From Streptomyces sp. NBC_01244 (GTDB lineage: Bacteria; Actinomycetota; Actinomycetes; Streptomycetales; Streptomycetaceae), in contig NZ_CP108488.1 in NCBI RefSeq assembly GCF_035987325.1, forward strand, positions 6,510,001 to 6,574,000: a stretch of DNA of 64,000 bases, read 5' to 3'. The notes under the pieces were generated by a model. That model saw only the letters and a program-made list of their open reading frames with translations, ran no database searches and was not told the DNA's origin. Shown piece after piece: positions 1-7,346 of the stretch (the first letter of the stretch is position 1; each line of letters begins with the position of its first letter). A program made the position numbers and the translations under genes.

Positions 1-1
1 C

Positions 2-241
2 CAGAACAAGCTGACCAAGAAGTGGGAACTGCCCGACGGCGGCAGCCCCGACATGGGCGGGGTCTCCGCCGACGGCAAGGTGCTGTGGCTCTCGGGCCGT
101 TACAACTCCGAGGTCTACGCCATCGACACCACCACCGGCAATCAGCTCGCCAAGATCCCCGTGGGCGGTGGACCGCACGGCCTCGCCGTCTACCCGCAGC
201 CCGGCCGCTACTCCCTCGGCCACACCGGCATCTTCCGGTAG
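2..241 (+). CDS. YncE-like beta-propeller protein, C-terminal fragment
   Basis: Only the last 79 codons are in the window; the start lies upstream. The frame reads QNKLTKKWELPDGGSPDMGG at its beginning and continues with DGKVLWLSGRYNSEVYAID, TTTGNQLAKIPVGGGPHGL and a stop at 239-241. The alternation of a V-W-L-S-G strand, an Asp-Thr turn and a VGGGPHG loop is typical of the YVTN/YncE and lactonase-like seven-bladed propellers, which are usually secreted in actinobacteria. The ligand or reaction cannot be told from this fragment. It converges on the P450 gene, with a shared hairpin terminator between them. Confidence 0.7.
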   Translation, partial: QNKLTKKWELPDGGSPDMGGVSADGKVLWLSGRYNSEVYAIDTTTGNQLAKIPVGGGPHGLAVYPQPGRYSLGHTGIFR

Positions 242-273
242 GACGCGAGCGCGCGAGCAGAGAGGGAACGGGC

Positions 274-306
274 GTGCCCCGGGAGCTCGCACAGCTCCCG
301 GGGCAC
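274..306. terminator. bidirectional hairpin terminator
   Basis: A perfect 14-bp stem (GTGCCCCGGGAGCT at 274-287 pairing with 293-306) with a 5-base loop lies between the convergent beta-propeller gene and the P450 gene. There is no U-tract, as is common in Streptomyces. Confidence 0.75.
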
Positions 307-330
307 TCTGGGCCGCTCACCGCCGCCTCC

Positions 331-1569
331 TCACCAGGCGACGGGGAGCCGCTCGGGAAGGCGCTTGATGAAGCCGGTCCGCCACACGAGGTTCTCCGCG
401 GGCACCGCGAGACGCAGCTCGGGCAGCCGCTCGACCAGCACCTCCAGCGCGATCTCGGCGTGCGCCCGGCCCAGCGCGGAGGCCGGGCAGAAGTGCCGGC
501 CGGCGCCGAAGGCGAGGTTGGCGCTGGAGCTCTCGCGCTCCAGGTCCAGCTCGTCGGGGTTCTCGAAGGCCTCCGGGTCGAAGTTGGCCCCCTCCAGCAG
601 GACGAGGACCAGCTCGCCCTCCTTGACCAGCACGTCCCCGACCTGGATGTCCGCCATCGCGATGCGCGGCAGGCCGTCGCCCACGGACAGGTTCCAGCGC
701 AGCAGCTCTTCCACGGCCTTGCCCATGCGCTCCGGGTGCTTGCGCAGGTACCCGATCAGCTCGGGCTTCTGCAGCAGTGCCAGGACCGCCAGGGTCAGGA
801 ACGCGGAGGTGGAGACGGCGCCGGCTCCGAAGAGCGAGACGGCGACGGTGGCGAACATGTCGTCGGTCAGATGCGCCGACTCCGGGTCCGCCTCCTTCAG
901 CTCGGCGAACTTGCCGAGGAGCCCCGTACGCTCCTCGGCAGGCAGCGCCAGCTGCGCCTTCAGCCGGTCCTCGAAGTAGCCGACGTCCTTGTACCAGTTG
1001 AGCGCCGAGTCGGAGAACGGCTCGCGAGCGGTCATGAACGCGACGTCCAGCCCCGACATCAGCCGCCGCCAGTCCTCGAACGGCACACCCAGCACCTGGC
1101 AGTGCATGGCCGCGGAGAAGGGATCTGCGAACCCGGCCCGCAGGTCGGCGGGCCCCCCTTCGGCGAGGAGCTGGTCGATGAGCTCGCCGGCCTTCGCGCG
1201 CAGCCAGTCCTGCAGGCCCTTCTGGCGCGGGTTGAGCGCCTTCATGACCGCGTTGCGCAGTCCGGCGCTGTTGATGTTGCCCATGTTGTTGACGACCTCG
1301 GGCGGGATCGTCAGCGCGTACTGGCGCGGGACACCGGCATTGGCCGTGTCCTTGAGGCTGAAGCGCTCGTCCTCCAGCACCTGCTTGGCCAGCGCGTAGC
1401 TGCTCACCAGCCAGGCCGGGTCCCCGGTGAGGGTACGGACCTTCGCGACCGGCGCCTTCTCGCGGAGCCAGGTGCACTCCTCCGGGAGCACGTCACCGCG
1501 CCGGGAGAGGGGGAAGTCGATGAGGGGCTCGGCGGTCGGCCCGGTGCCCTCAAGCTGCTCGACGCTCAT
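331..1569 (-). CDS. CYP121-like cytochrome P450 acting on a cyclodipeptide
   Basis: This 412-residue P450 has the heme-ligand motif FGAGRHFCPAS with Cys361 and the I-helix segment FGAGAVSTSAF. Several stretches match what I remember of Mycobacterium tuberculosis CYP121 almost word for word: AWLVSSYALAKQVLED, PPEVVNNMGNI, ADIQVGDVLVKEGELVLVL, LEGANFDPE and the final RLPERLPVAW. The spacing from the heme Cys to the C-terminus (51 residues) is the same. CYP121 oxidatively couples the two tyrosines of cyclo(Tyr-Tyr), and Streptomyces relatives have been reported to couple it to nucleobases as well. The gene overlaps the upstream cyclodipeptide synthase by 20 bases and has its own GAAGGGA ribosome site, so both are probably co-expressed. 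Two positions that bind substrate in CYP121 (Gln385, Arg386) appear here as Ile401 and Lys402. The exact product is inferred. No dedicated ferredoxin gene is nearby. Confidence 0.92.
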   Translation of the reverse strand: MSVEQLEGTGPTAEPLIDFPLSRRGDVLPEECTWLREKAPVAKVRTLTGDPAWLVSSYALAKQVLEDERFSLKDTANAGVPRQYALTIPPEVVNNMGNINSAGLRNAVMKALNPRQKGLQDWLRAKAGELIDQLLAEGGPADLRAGFADPFSAAMHCQVLGVPFEDWRRLMSGLDVAFMTAREPFSDSALNWYKDVGYFEDRLKAQLALPAEERTGLLGKFAELKEADPESAHLTDDMFATVAVSLFGAGAVSTSAFLTLAVLALLQKPELIGYLRKHPERMGKAVEELLRWNLSVGDGLPRIAMADIQVGDVLVKEGELVLVLLEGANFDPEAFENPDELDLERESSSANLAFGAGRHFCPASALGRAHAEIALEVLVERLPELRLAVPAENLVWRTGFIKRLPERLPVAW

Positions 1570-2353
1570 CGACGGTCCCTTCGGTTGGTGCGGTGTGCGC
1601 GTGCGTGTTCGCGTTCAGGTGGTTCGGGTTCGGGTTGTTCGGGTTGCTCTGTGCCTTTTCGGCCGCCTCGGGCCGTACCACGGCGTATGCCTGGTTCCTC
1701 GTCGCGCGCAGGCCCCCACCGCGCGCGAAGAGGACGTCGGTCATCGGCATCTTGACGTGGTAGGCCGCCACGGAGGACGGCACGTCGAGAATGCTCGGGG
1801 TGTCGATGAAGAACGGCAGCTCGGCTGCCATGTAATCGAAACACACCTGCAACTGTGCGTCGGTGATTGATTCACCTTCCGGCAACTTGGATCCGACAAA
1901 GTGCAGGGCCATTTCCTCGCAGCCCTTGCGGAATTCGTCGTCGGACTCCAGGAAATGGAGTACGCGTCTGTGCAGAAGTTGGTAGACGGGGTTCGTCTGG
2001 AACTCCGAAAGTGCCCTCACTCGGATCTCGGCATGCAGAGGCCCTGACTCCTCCACGCCCTTGAGAATCCTTCGCCGGACTGCCTTGATTTCCTTCGTCG
2101 CACGCTTCTCGGCGTGTTCCTGGGTGTAGCCGAAGGCGGCGAACATCCGGTCCACGTGGAGGTCTGCGTAGACGAAGTCGACCTGTGCGAACCGGGTCGT
2201 GGCCCATCGGGTGAGGCCGGATATGCGCTCGGAGCTGAAGTAGCTGTTCCCAGGACTCACTCCGATGAGCACATGGTCGCCGTCTTCCCAGATGTGGTGG
2301 CAAGTGCGGGTGAAGGGCAGAACTTCGAATGATGCGTCAGCTGTGATCGTCAC
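1550..2353 (-). CDS. cyclodipeptide synthase (CDPS), NYH subfamily
   Basis: The 267-residue protein takes two aminoacyl-tRNAs and makes a cyclic dipeptide through a seryl-enzyme intermediate. The residues expected from AlbC are all present with a constant offset of four: nucleophile Ser33 in GVSPGNSYFS, Asn36, Tyr174 and Glu178 in DYMAAELP, and Tyr198-His199 in VAAYHVKMP. Asn36, Tyr198 and His199 place it in the NYH subfamily. The two incorporated amino acids cannot be read directly. The adjacent CYP121-like P450 suggests cyclo(Tyr-Tyr) or a related aromatic dipeptide. Translation starts at GTG 2353. After the catalytic domain the protein carries an unusual tail (about residues 233-267) rich in Asn and Pro (NPNNPNPNHLNANTHAHT), encoded by short repeats. 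Length without the tail fits the family. Confidence 0.93.
   Translation of the reverse strand: MTITADASFEVLPFTRTCHHIWEDGDHVLIGVSPGNSYFSSERISGLTRWATTRFAQVDFVYADLHVDRMFAAFGYTQEHAEKRATKEIKAVRRRILKGVEESGPLHAEIRVRALSEFQTNPVYQLLHRRVLHFLESDDEFRKGCEEMALHFVGSKLPEGESITDAQLQVCFDYMAAELPFFIDTPSILDVPSSVAAYHVKMPMTDVLFARGGGLRATRNQAYAVVRPEAAEKAQSNPNNPNPNHLNANTHAHTAPTEGTVDERRAA
1606..1648. repeat. AACCCG-type short tandem repeats inside the CDPS gene
   Basis: Read on the minus strand, units such as AACCCG, AACAACCCG, AACCACCTG and AACGCG follow each other and encode the Asn-Pro tail of the cyclodipeptide synthase. The units resemble the 9-bp repeats at 7946-7999 and 22969-23004. Confidence 0.65.
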
Positions 2354-2422
2354 CTGTGTGATCGCCCTTGTTGCCGCTTGTCCCTGGGAGCCCTGCGCTC
2401 CCGGTGTGGCGGCAATGTCGCT

Positions 2423-2452
2423 ACGTTATGCCGTGGTCCCGGAGCGTGACAA
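2423..2452 (-). promoter_or_regulatory. candidate promoter of the CDPS-P450 unit
   Basis: On the minus strand, TTGTCA (2447-2452) is followed after 18 bases by TAACGT (2423-2428), close to a housekeeping sigma consensus and about 70 bases before the GTG start of the synthase. The stretch behind it (2460-2515) is strikingly AT-rich and holds a small CTTCCG/CGGAAG inverted repeat near 2488-2504. No operator for a known regulator was recognised. Confidence 0.4.
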
Positions 2453-2607
2453 GTGGGGGCTTGAATTGTTGGCTGGAATTATCGCTTCCGCACTACGGAA
2501 GAGTAATTGAATTTCTATCTGCCGCTCGAACGGGACCCGGGGCGTGAGGGGGCCGGGCATGCCGCTACCCTGAGCCGGTCAACAAGCACCAAGAAGGGGT
2601 GGACCCA

Positions 2608-2817
2608 GTGGCGGACATCGAGAACGCACGGACGACGTTCGGCAAGTTCGACGTGAACGGTGACGGCTTCGTCACGGCCGACGAGTTCCGTTCGGCGATG
2701 GCGGCGATGGGCGACCCCTTCGCCGGCCCGGTCGCGGAGGCCGTGATAGCGGCCAAGGACTCGAACGGCGACGGCCTGCTGAGCTTCGACGAGTTCTGGG
2801 ACTCCCTGAACAAGTAA
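2608..2817 (+). CDS. small EF-hand calcium-binding protein
   Basis: A 69-residue acidic protein made of two EF-hands. The loops DVNGDGFVTADE and DSNGDGLLSFDE each have the calcium ligands at positions 1, 3, 5, 9 and 12. It belongs to the calmodulin-like small proteins of Streptomyces (about 70 residues), cytoplasmic calcium buffers or sensors whose targets are mostly unknown. I chose the GTG at 2608 because AAGAAGGGG (2591-2599) sits at the right distance. A GTG at 2599 would add three residues but overlaps that ribosome site. No signal peptide is visible. The gene converges with the padR gene over a strong terminator. Confidence 0.9.
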   Translation: MADIENARTTFGKFDVNGDGFVTADEFRSAMAAMGDPFAGPVAEAVIAAKDSNGDGLLSFDEFWDSLNK

Positions 2818-2830
2818 GCCCCCGCGCCGC

Positions 2831-2855
2831 CCCCCGGCCCCTGCCGGGCCGGGGG
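2831..2855. terminator. bidirectional hairpin terminator
   Basis: A perfect 10-bp stem, CCCCCGGCCC at 2831-2840 with its complement at 2846-2855 and loop CTGCC, lies between the convergent EF-hand and PadR genes. Confidence 0.8.
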
Positions 2856-2861
2856 CGCGCG

Positions 2862-3416
2862 TCAGGCCTGCCGCGGCTCGGCGGCCATGCCCTCCACCTC
2901 GGCGAGGGCCTCCTCCAGCCAGCGCAGCCAGAACGTCTCCAACCCGGTTCCCGCGTGCAGCACGACACGCCGCAACCGGTCCTCGTCGGAGTCCCGGCCG
3001 GCCGGGAAATCCTTCTCCTCGATGCCCTCGTACACGGCCGACTGGGCCCGGTGCAGCTCCAGATGCCGCCGCAGCTCCGCGGCCAGCCCCTGCGGCCCCA
3101 CCACCGCGGCCGCCCGGATCCGCAGCAGCAGGGGATCCCGCACCGGCTTGGGATCCTGCCGCTCCCCGACCCATCGCGCCAGCTCCCCGCTCCCGGCGGG
3201 CAGCACCTCGTACTCCTTCTTCTGCCCCCGCACGGGCCCCTCGCTGGGCAGCGCCCGGATCAGCCCGGCCTCCTCCAGCCGGCCGAGCTCGCGGTAGATC
3301 TGCTGGTGCGTCGCGGACCAGAAGTACCCGATCGACTTGTCGAACCGCCGGGTCAGCTCCAGCCCCGACGAGGGCTTCTCGAGCAGGGCGGTGAGGATGG
3401 CGTGCGGGAGCGACAT
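2862..3416 (-). CDS. PadR family transcriptional regulator
   Basis: The 184-residue protein starts with the PadR winged-helix region (residues 1-80: MSLPHAILTALLEKPSSG, QIYRELGRLEEAGLI, RGQKKEYEVLPAG), followed by a Vir-type C-terminal helical region (about 85-175, RRHLELHRAQSAVYEGIEE) used for dimerisation. Such proteins usually repress a neighbouring transporter or stress gene and release DNA when a small ligand binds. The gene starts only nine bases after the end of cbiO on the same strand, so it may be the last gene of the cobalt-transport transcript. Alternatively it has its own promoter inside cbiO. The target is not evident. Confidence 0.88.
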   Translation of the reverse strand: MSLPHAILTALLEKPSSGLELTRRFDKSIGYFWSATHQQIYRELGRLEEAGLIRALPSEGPVRGQKKEYEVLPAGSGELARWVGERQDPKPVRDPLLLRIRAAAVVGPQGLAAELRRHLELHRAQSAVYEGIEEKDFPAGRDSDEDRLRRVVLHAGTGLETFWLRWLEEALAEVEGMAAEPRQA

Positions 3417-3425
3417 GCGGCCATC

Positions 3426-4277
3426 CTAGATTTGCCCCCAGGCGGCCAGTGTCTGCGGATCGCGCGGTCCGGGGGCGCCCGCCGCCAGGTGGCCGTGGGC
3501 GCGCAGGAAGGCCGTCACCGCCGGGGACCACGCCGGGCGCAGGCCCGCCGAGGTGAGGAGGGGCGGGTCCGAGAGGAGGGGCTCGGCGGGGCCGAAGCGG
3601 ATGCCCGCCGGGGTCAGGACCGCCGCGTCGTCGGCCCAGCGCACCGCCAGGTCCACGTCGTGGGTGGCCATGACCACCGTCGTGCCGGAGGCCCGCAGTC
3701 CCGCGAGGACGTCGAGGAGCCGCTCCTGGCCGTCCGGGTCCAGGCCGGCCGTCGGCTCGTCCAGGATCAGCACCCGCGGAGCCATCGCCACCGCCCCCGC
3801 GATCGCCGCACGCTTGCGCTGCCCGTAGGAGAGCAGGTGCGTGGGGCGGTCCCGGAGGTGCGTGATGTCCAGCGCGGCGAGGGCCGAGTCCACGCGGGCG
3901 CGGACCTCCGGAGCGGGGAGCCCCTGGTTCATCGGGCCGAAGGACACGTCCTGTTCCACCGAGGCCGCGAACAGCTGGTCGTCGGGGTCCTGCACCACCA
4001 GCTGGACGGACGTGCGCAGCCGGGTCAGGCCGGCCCGGTCGTACGAGACCTCCGTGCCGTCCAGCCGCAGCGATCCCGCGCCGGGCCGCAGGCCGCCGCT
4101 CAGCAGCCGCATCAGCGTGGTCTTGCCGCTGCCGTTGCGGCCCAGCAGGGCCAGCGCCCGGCCCGGCGCGATGGCGAAGTCGACGCCGGTCAGGACCGCC
4201 GGGCCGTCCTCGTAGGCGTAGCCCGCGCCGGACAGTTCCACCACCGGGTGGGGTGAGGGGGGCAGCGACGGGTTCAC
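3426..4277 (-). CDS. cbiO: cobalt ECF transporter ATP-binding protein CbiO
   Basis: The 283-residue ATPase energises uptake of cobalt together with CbiM, CbiN and CbiQ. Visible motifs are Walker A LLGRNGSGKTT, Q-loop QLVVQDPDDQLF, the signature LSYGQRKRAAIAGA, Walker B RVLILDEPTAGLDP and the switch His in VMATHDVDLAV. VQDPDDQLF is typical of ECF-type ATPases. Translation starts at GTG 4277, overlapping the cbiQ stop in GTGA, so the genes are translationally coupled. A longer in-frame reading upstream of 4277 is only the shadow of cbiQ. Function as a cobalt importer fits the B12 riboswitch in front of cbiM. Confidence 0.93.
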   Translation of the reverse strand: MNPSLPPSPHPVVELSGAGYAYEDGPAVLTGVDFAIAPGRALALLGRNGSGKTTLMRLLSGGLRPGAGSLRLDGTEVSYDRAGLTRLRTSVQLVVQDPDDQLFAASVEQDVSFGPMNQGLPAPEVRARVDSALAALDITHLRDRPTHLLSYGQRKRAAIAGAVAMAPRVLILDEPTAGLDPDGQERLLDVLAGLRASGTTVVMATHDVDLAVRWADDAAVLTPAGIRFGPAEPLLSDPPLLTSAGLRPAWSPAVTAFLRAHGHLAAGAPGPRDPQTLAAWGQI

Positions 4278-5023
4278 AGGGAGAGCCCCTTCAGGGTGAG
4301 GGTCAGGGTGATCAGGGACGCCAGCAGGCCGGCGGTTGCCGTCAGGAAGCGCCACGACAGGGCCGCCTCCGGTACGAGGACCCGCAGCGCCCCGTCGTAA
4401 CCGCGTCCGGCCAGCCCCGCCTGGAGCTTGGCCGCGCGGTCGAAGGCCCGTACGAAGGAGGTGGCGGCGAGCCCGGCCAGGGAACGCCACACCGCCGCCC
4501 GGCCGGTGTGCCCGAGCCGGGCCGCCTGGGCCCGGCGGACCTGGGCCATGGAGTCGAGCAGCAGGAAGCCGATCCGGTACATGACCAGGGCCACGTCTAC
4601 GACCGGGGCCGGCACCCCGGCCCGGACCAGCCGGGGCAGTACGTCGGAGACCGGGGTGGTGAAGGCGAACAGCAGTAGTCCGAGCGAGGCCGCCGAGGTG
4701 CGCAGCAGCAGTTCGGCGGCCAGTCGGGGGCCGTCGGGGGCCAGGGACACCGGACCCGCCGGGCCCCCGACGGCGAACAGCAGCGGCAGCGCCCCGGTGA
4801 AGCAGAAGCCGAGCGGGATCCGGAAGGCCCGCCAGAGCTGCCGGCCGGCCACCCCGGCCGGGCCGAGCAGCACGGCGAGGGTGGCGGCGGCCACCAGCGG
4901 CCCGCCCGGCCAGGGCGGCAGGCACACGGCGGTGACCGTCAGCCCGACCCCGAGCAGGGCCTTCTCCAGCGGGTGCCGACCGCGCCAGCGACTGCCGTGC
5001 GCGGCCACGTCGATCGGCAGCAC
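4274..5023 (-). CDS. cbiQ: cobalt ECF transporter transmembrane protein CbiQ
   Basis: The 249-residue membrane protein is the T-component that couples the ATPase to the CbiMN substrate-binding part. It has several hydrophobic segments (for example GLTVTAVCLPPWPGGPLVAA and a last one near residues 222-245), and the two cytoplasmic coupling helices are visible as QVRRAQAARLG and AAKLQAGLAGRGYDG, equivalent to the A-x-R-G motifs of the family. It starts with GTG at 5023, three bases after the cbiN stop, and its stop overlaps the cbiO start. Confidence 0.92.
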   Translation of the reverse strand: MLPIDVAAHGSRWRGRHPLEKALLGVGLTVTAVCLPPWPGGPLVAAATLAVLLGPAGVAGRQLWRAFRIPLGFCFTGALPLLFAVGGPAGPVSLAPDGPRLAAELLLRTSAASLGLLLFAFTTPVSDVLPRLVRAGVPAPVVDVALVMYRIGFLLLDSMAQVRRAQAARLGHTGRAAVWRSLAGLAATSFVRAFDRAAKLQAGLAGRGYDGALRVLVPEAALSWRFLTATAGLLASLITLTLTLKGLSL

Positions 5024-5026
5024 CGC

Positions 5027-5365
5027 CTACGCCTCCGGGGCGGCGGCGGCAGCGGCGGCGGCCGCTCCTTGGCGGCGGCCCTTGCGGACGCCGAAGTAGT
5101 AGGCGAGCACGCCCGCGCCCAGCGCCGCCTGCAAGGCGAACAGCGCGGACTCGATCTCGCCGGAAGGGGGCTCGTACAGAGGGGAGAACCAGGGCTCGTA
5201 ATCCGGCTTCAGCTCGGTGATCGCCACCTCGGCCTGCGCGTCGGCGCCGGCGAAGGGCTCCTCCTTGCCCTCGCCCAGCCCCAGGGCGAGCGGCAGGACG
5301 GCCAGCGCCGCCACCAGGAGCAGCAGCAGCGTGTTGATCTTCGCGTTCTTGGACATCCCGCTCAT
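5027..5365 (-). CDS. cbiN: cobalt transporter accessory subunit CbiN
   Basis: A 112-residue protein with an N-terminal membrane segment (INTLLLLLVAALAVLPLALG), an extracellular acidic loop (ADAQAEVAITELKPDYEPWF, a CbiN hallmark) and a second membrane segment (SALFALQAALGAGVLAYYFG). The C-terminus is an alanine run. CbiN helps CbiM load Co(II). The ATG at 5365 overlaps the cbiM stop in TGATG; an ATG at 5356 is the alternative start. It is a little longer than CbiN of enteric bacteria because of the Ala-rich tail. Confidence 0.9.
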   Translation of the reverse strand: MSGMSKNAKINTLLLLLVAALAVLPLALGLGEGKEEPFAGADAQAEVAITELKPDYEPWFSPLYEPPSGEIESALFALQAALGAGVLAYYFGVRKGRRQGAAAAAAAAAPEA

Positions 5366-6060
5366 CAGGCCGCCGCCTTCTCTTCGGTACGGGCGGAGGT
5401 CAGCTTCGCGACGCCCAGCCGGACCAGGTCCGACTTGCTCGACGCCATCAGCAGCCGCATCACCAGGACGGTCAGCAGCCCCTCGCTCACGGCCAGCGGT
5501 ATCTGGGTGACCGCGAAGATCCCCCCGAACTTCGCGAGCGAGCCCGGGAAACCGGAAGCCGGGTCCGGGAAGGCCATGGCGAGCTGCACGCTGGTGACGC
5601 AGTAGGTGACCAGGTCGGCGAAGAAGGCGCCGAAGAACACGGTGACCATCAGCGGGAGACCGGACTTCCGCAGCAGCCGGTAGACGGCGTAGCCCGCCCA
5701 CGGGCCGGCGATGGCCATCGAGAAGACGTTGGCGCCGAGGGTGGTGAGCCCGCCGTGCGCCAGCAGCAGGGCCTGGAACAGCAGGGTGATCGTGCCGAGC
5801 ACCGCCATGATCGGCGGCCGGAACAAGATCGCCCCGAGCCCGGTGCCCGTGGGGTGCGAGCAACTGCCCGTCACGGAGGGGATTTTCAGGGCGGACAGGA
5901 CGAAAGTGAACGCTCCGGAAGCGCCGAGCAGCAGCGTGCTCTCCGGGTTGGCCTTCACCTCGCGGGTGAGCGAGCGGACGCCGTGGACGACGAAGGGGGC
6001 GGACACGGCGCCCCAGGCGACCGCGTGCAAAGGGGGCAGAAACCCCTCGGCTATATGCAT
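5365..6060 (-). CDS. cbiM: cobalt transporter substrate-binding membrane protein CbiM
   Basis: The 231-residue S-component starts with [10 protein letters not shown]. In the CbiM/NikM family the N-terminal Met-His is essential because His2 and the amino terminus bind the metal, which fixes the start at 6060 and rules out the longer upstream reading. Further family features are [17 protein letters not shown] with its metal-binding His, and multiple membrane helices. The gene heads the order cbiM-cbiN-cbiQ-cbiO and lies directly behind a cobalamin riboswitch, so cobalt rather than nickel is the likely cargo. Confidence 0.94.
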   Translation of the reverse strand: MHIAEGFLPPLHAVAWGAVSAPFVVHGVRSLTREVKANPESTLLLGASGAFTFVLSALKIPSVTGSCSHPTGTGLGAILFRPPIMAVLGTITLLFQALLLAHGGLTTLGANVFSMAIAGPWAGYAVYRLLRKSGLPLMVTVFFGAFFADLVTYCVTSVQLAMAFPDPASGFPGSLAKFGGIFAVTQIPLAVSEGLLTVLVMRLLMASSKSDLVRLGVAKLTSARTEEKAAA

Positions 6061-6094
6061 GAGTAGGGAGACCTCTCCAGCACCTCGTGGATGG

Positions 6095-6275
6095 ACAACG
6101 CGCCCCGGCCGGTCTCCTGGCTCACGGGTTGATGTCCATGCTCCGCCTTCCCGGGCAGCGCGGAACCTCCCGCGCAGCCCAGTGGCTTTCCCGCAGGAGT
6201 GGAGCCGGACTTCCCGATCACAGTGGCGAGGGCCGCACCGGTTTCCCACCGGTTTCCCGAACACCAAGGCCCGCT
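6095..6275 (-). ncRNA. cobalamin (B12) riboswitch
   Basis: On the minus strand upstream of cbiM I can read the conserved cobalamin-riboswitch blocks in order: GGTGCGGCCCTCGCCACTGT (complement of about 6216-6235) and the B12 box GAGCCAGGAGACCGG near 6109-6123, with GC-rich helices between them. High adenosylcobalamin should switch off the cobalt importer. The limits given are approximate. Confidence 0.88.
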
Positions 6276-6578
6276 GACCCTAGTCGGCCGCGCGGACCGG
6301 TCACAACCCGCCCCGATCGCGCCGGGTGGTGACCGGATTCCGCTTGTGCGTCACGCCGTGTGCCCGTGCGGCTGCCGTCTGCCTCAATGGCCCCGCGTGG
6401 AAACGGAGTTCCACGGATCCGTGGCAGCCCGGGCCCGGCTGCCCGCTTCGGCGCGCCCTTCCGTACGGACGAACCGGCCGCGAGGTCCTCATCGCCTGCG
6501 CCGGTCGCCCGGTCGCCCGGTCGCCCGGACGGGCGCGGCCCGGTGGCGGCCGCGCCGGGCCCCGGAGAGGCTGGACGG
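6276..6578. other. intergenic region between cbiM leader and flavodoxin gene
   Basis: Divergent spacer that should hold promoters for both sides. An open frame upstream of 6579 has no ribosome site and no recognisable protein content. Apart from a short tandem repeat at 6503-6526 I see no further signal. Confidence 0.4.
6503..6526. repeat. three tandem 8-bp repeats
   Basis: GGTCGCCC is repeated three times without interruption in the leader of the flavodoxin-like gene. Confidence 0.7.
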
Positions 6579-7304
6579 GTGGCTACCGACACCGCGCACT
6601 CCTTCGACTACTCCGACCTCACCGCCGTCTACGTCAACTGCACGCTCAAGCGATCGCCCGAGCCCAGCAACACCGAGGGCCTGATCGACAAGAGCCGCGC
6701 GGTGATGGAGGCGGCCGGGGTCCGGACCTCGCTCATCCGGGCCGTCGACCACGACATCGCCACCGGTGTCTGGCCCGATATGACCGACCACGGCTGGGAG
6801 AGCGATCAGTGGCCGGTGCTCTACAGCCAGATCATGGACGCCGACATCCTCGTGCTGTGCGGCCCGATCTGGCTCGGGGACAACAGCTCGGTGATGAAGC
6901 AGGTCATCGAGCGGCTCTACGCCTGCTCCTCGATCCTGAACGAGCAGGGACAGTACGCCTATTACGGGCGCGTGGGCGGGGCGCTGATCACCGGGAACGA
7001 GGACGGCGTCAAGCACTGCGCCATGAACATCCTCTACAGCCTCCAGCACCTCGGCTACGCGATCCCCCCGCAGGCCGACGCCGGATGGATCGGCGAGGCC
7101 GGACCCGGGCCCTCGTACCTGGACCCCGGATCCGGCGGACCCGAGAACGACTTCACCAACCGGAACACGGCCTTCATGAGCTGGAACCTCATGCACCTGG
7201 CCGCTCTGCTCAAGCGGTCCGGCGGGATGCCGGCGCACGGCAACCAGCGCTCCCTGTGGGACGCGGGCTGCCGCTTCGACTTCCCGAACCCCGAGCACCG
7301 GTAG
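6579..7304 (+). CDS. flavodoxin-fold NAD(P)H-dependent oxidoreductase
   Basis: The 241-residue protein has the NADPH-dependent FMN reductase/flavodoxin layout: strand and phosphate loop AVYVNCTLKRSPEPSNTEGL (residues about 14-33), a second flavin loop ADILVLCGPIWLGDNSSVMK (about 88-107) and ALITGNEDGVKH (about 135-146). It probably binds FMN and reduces a quinone or similar substrate in the cytoplasm; the substrate is unknown. The GTG at 6579 is preceded by GGAGAGG at the normal distance, so longer upstream readings are not supported. It appears monocistronic. Confidence 0.85.
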   Translation: MATDTAHSFDYSDLTAVYVNCTLKRSPEPSNTEGLIDKSRAVMEAAGVRTSLIRAVDHDIATGVWPDMTDHGWESDQWPVLYSQIMDADILVLCGPIWLGDNSSVMKQVIERLYACSSILNEQGQYAYYGRVGGALITGNEDGVKHCAMNILYSLQHLGYAIPPQADAGWIGEAGPGPSYLDPGSGGPENDFTNRNTAFMSWNLMHLAALLKRSGGMPAHGNQRSLWDAGCRFDFPNPEHR

Positions 7305-7346
7305 CCCCCGGTCCCGCCTCCCTCTTCACTCCTCCCGCCGGCGTGC

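Noticed and set aside
3426..4925. 499-codon reading that extends cbiO upstream through cbiQ
   Set aside because: The part upstream of 4277 is a shadow of cbiQ in another frame; the CbiO family length and the GTGA overlap fix the start at 4277.
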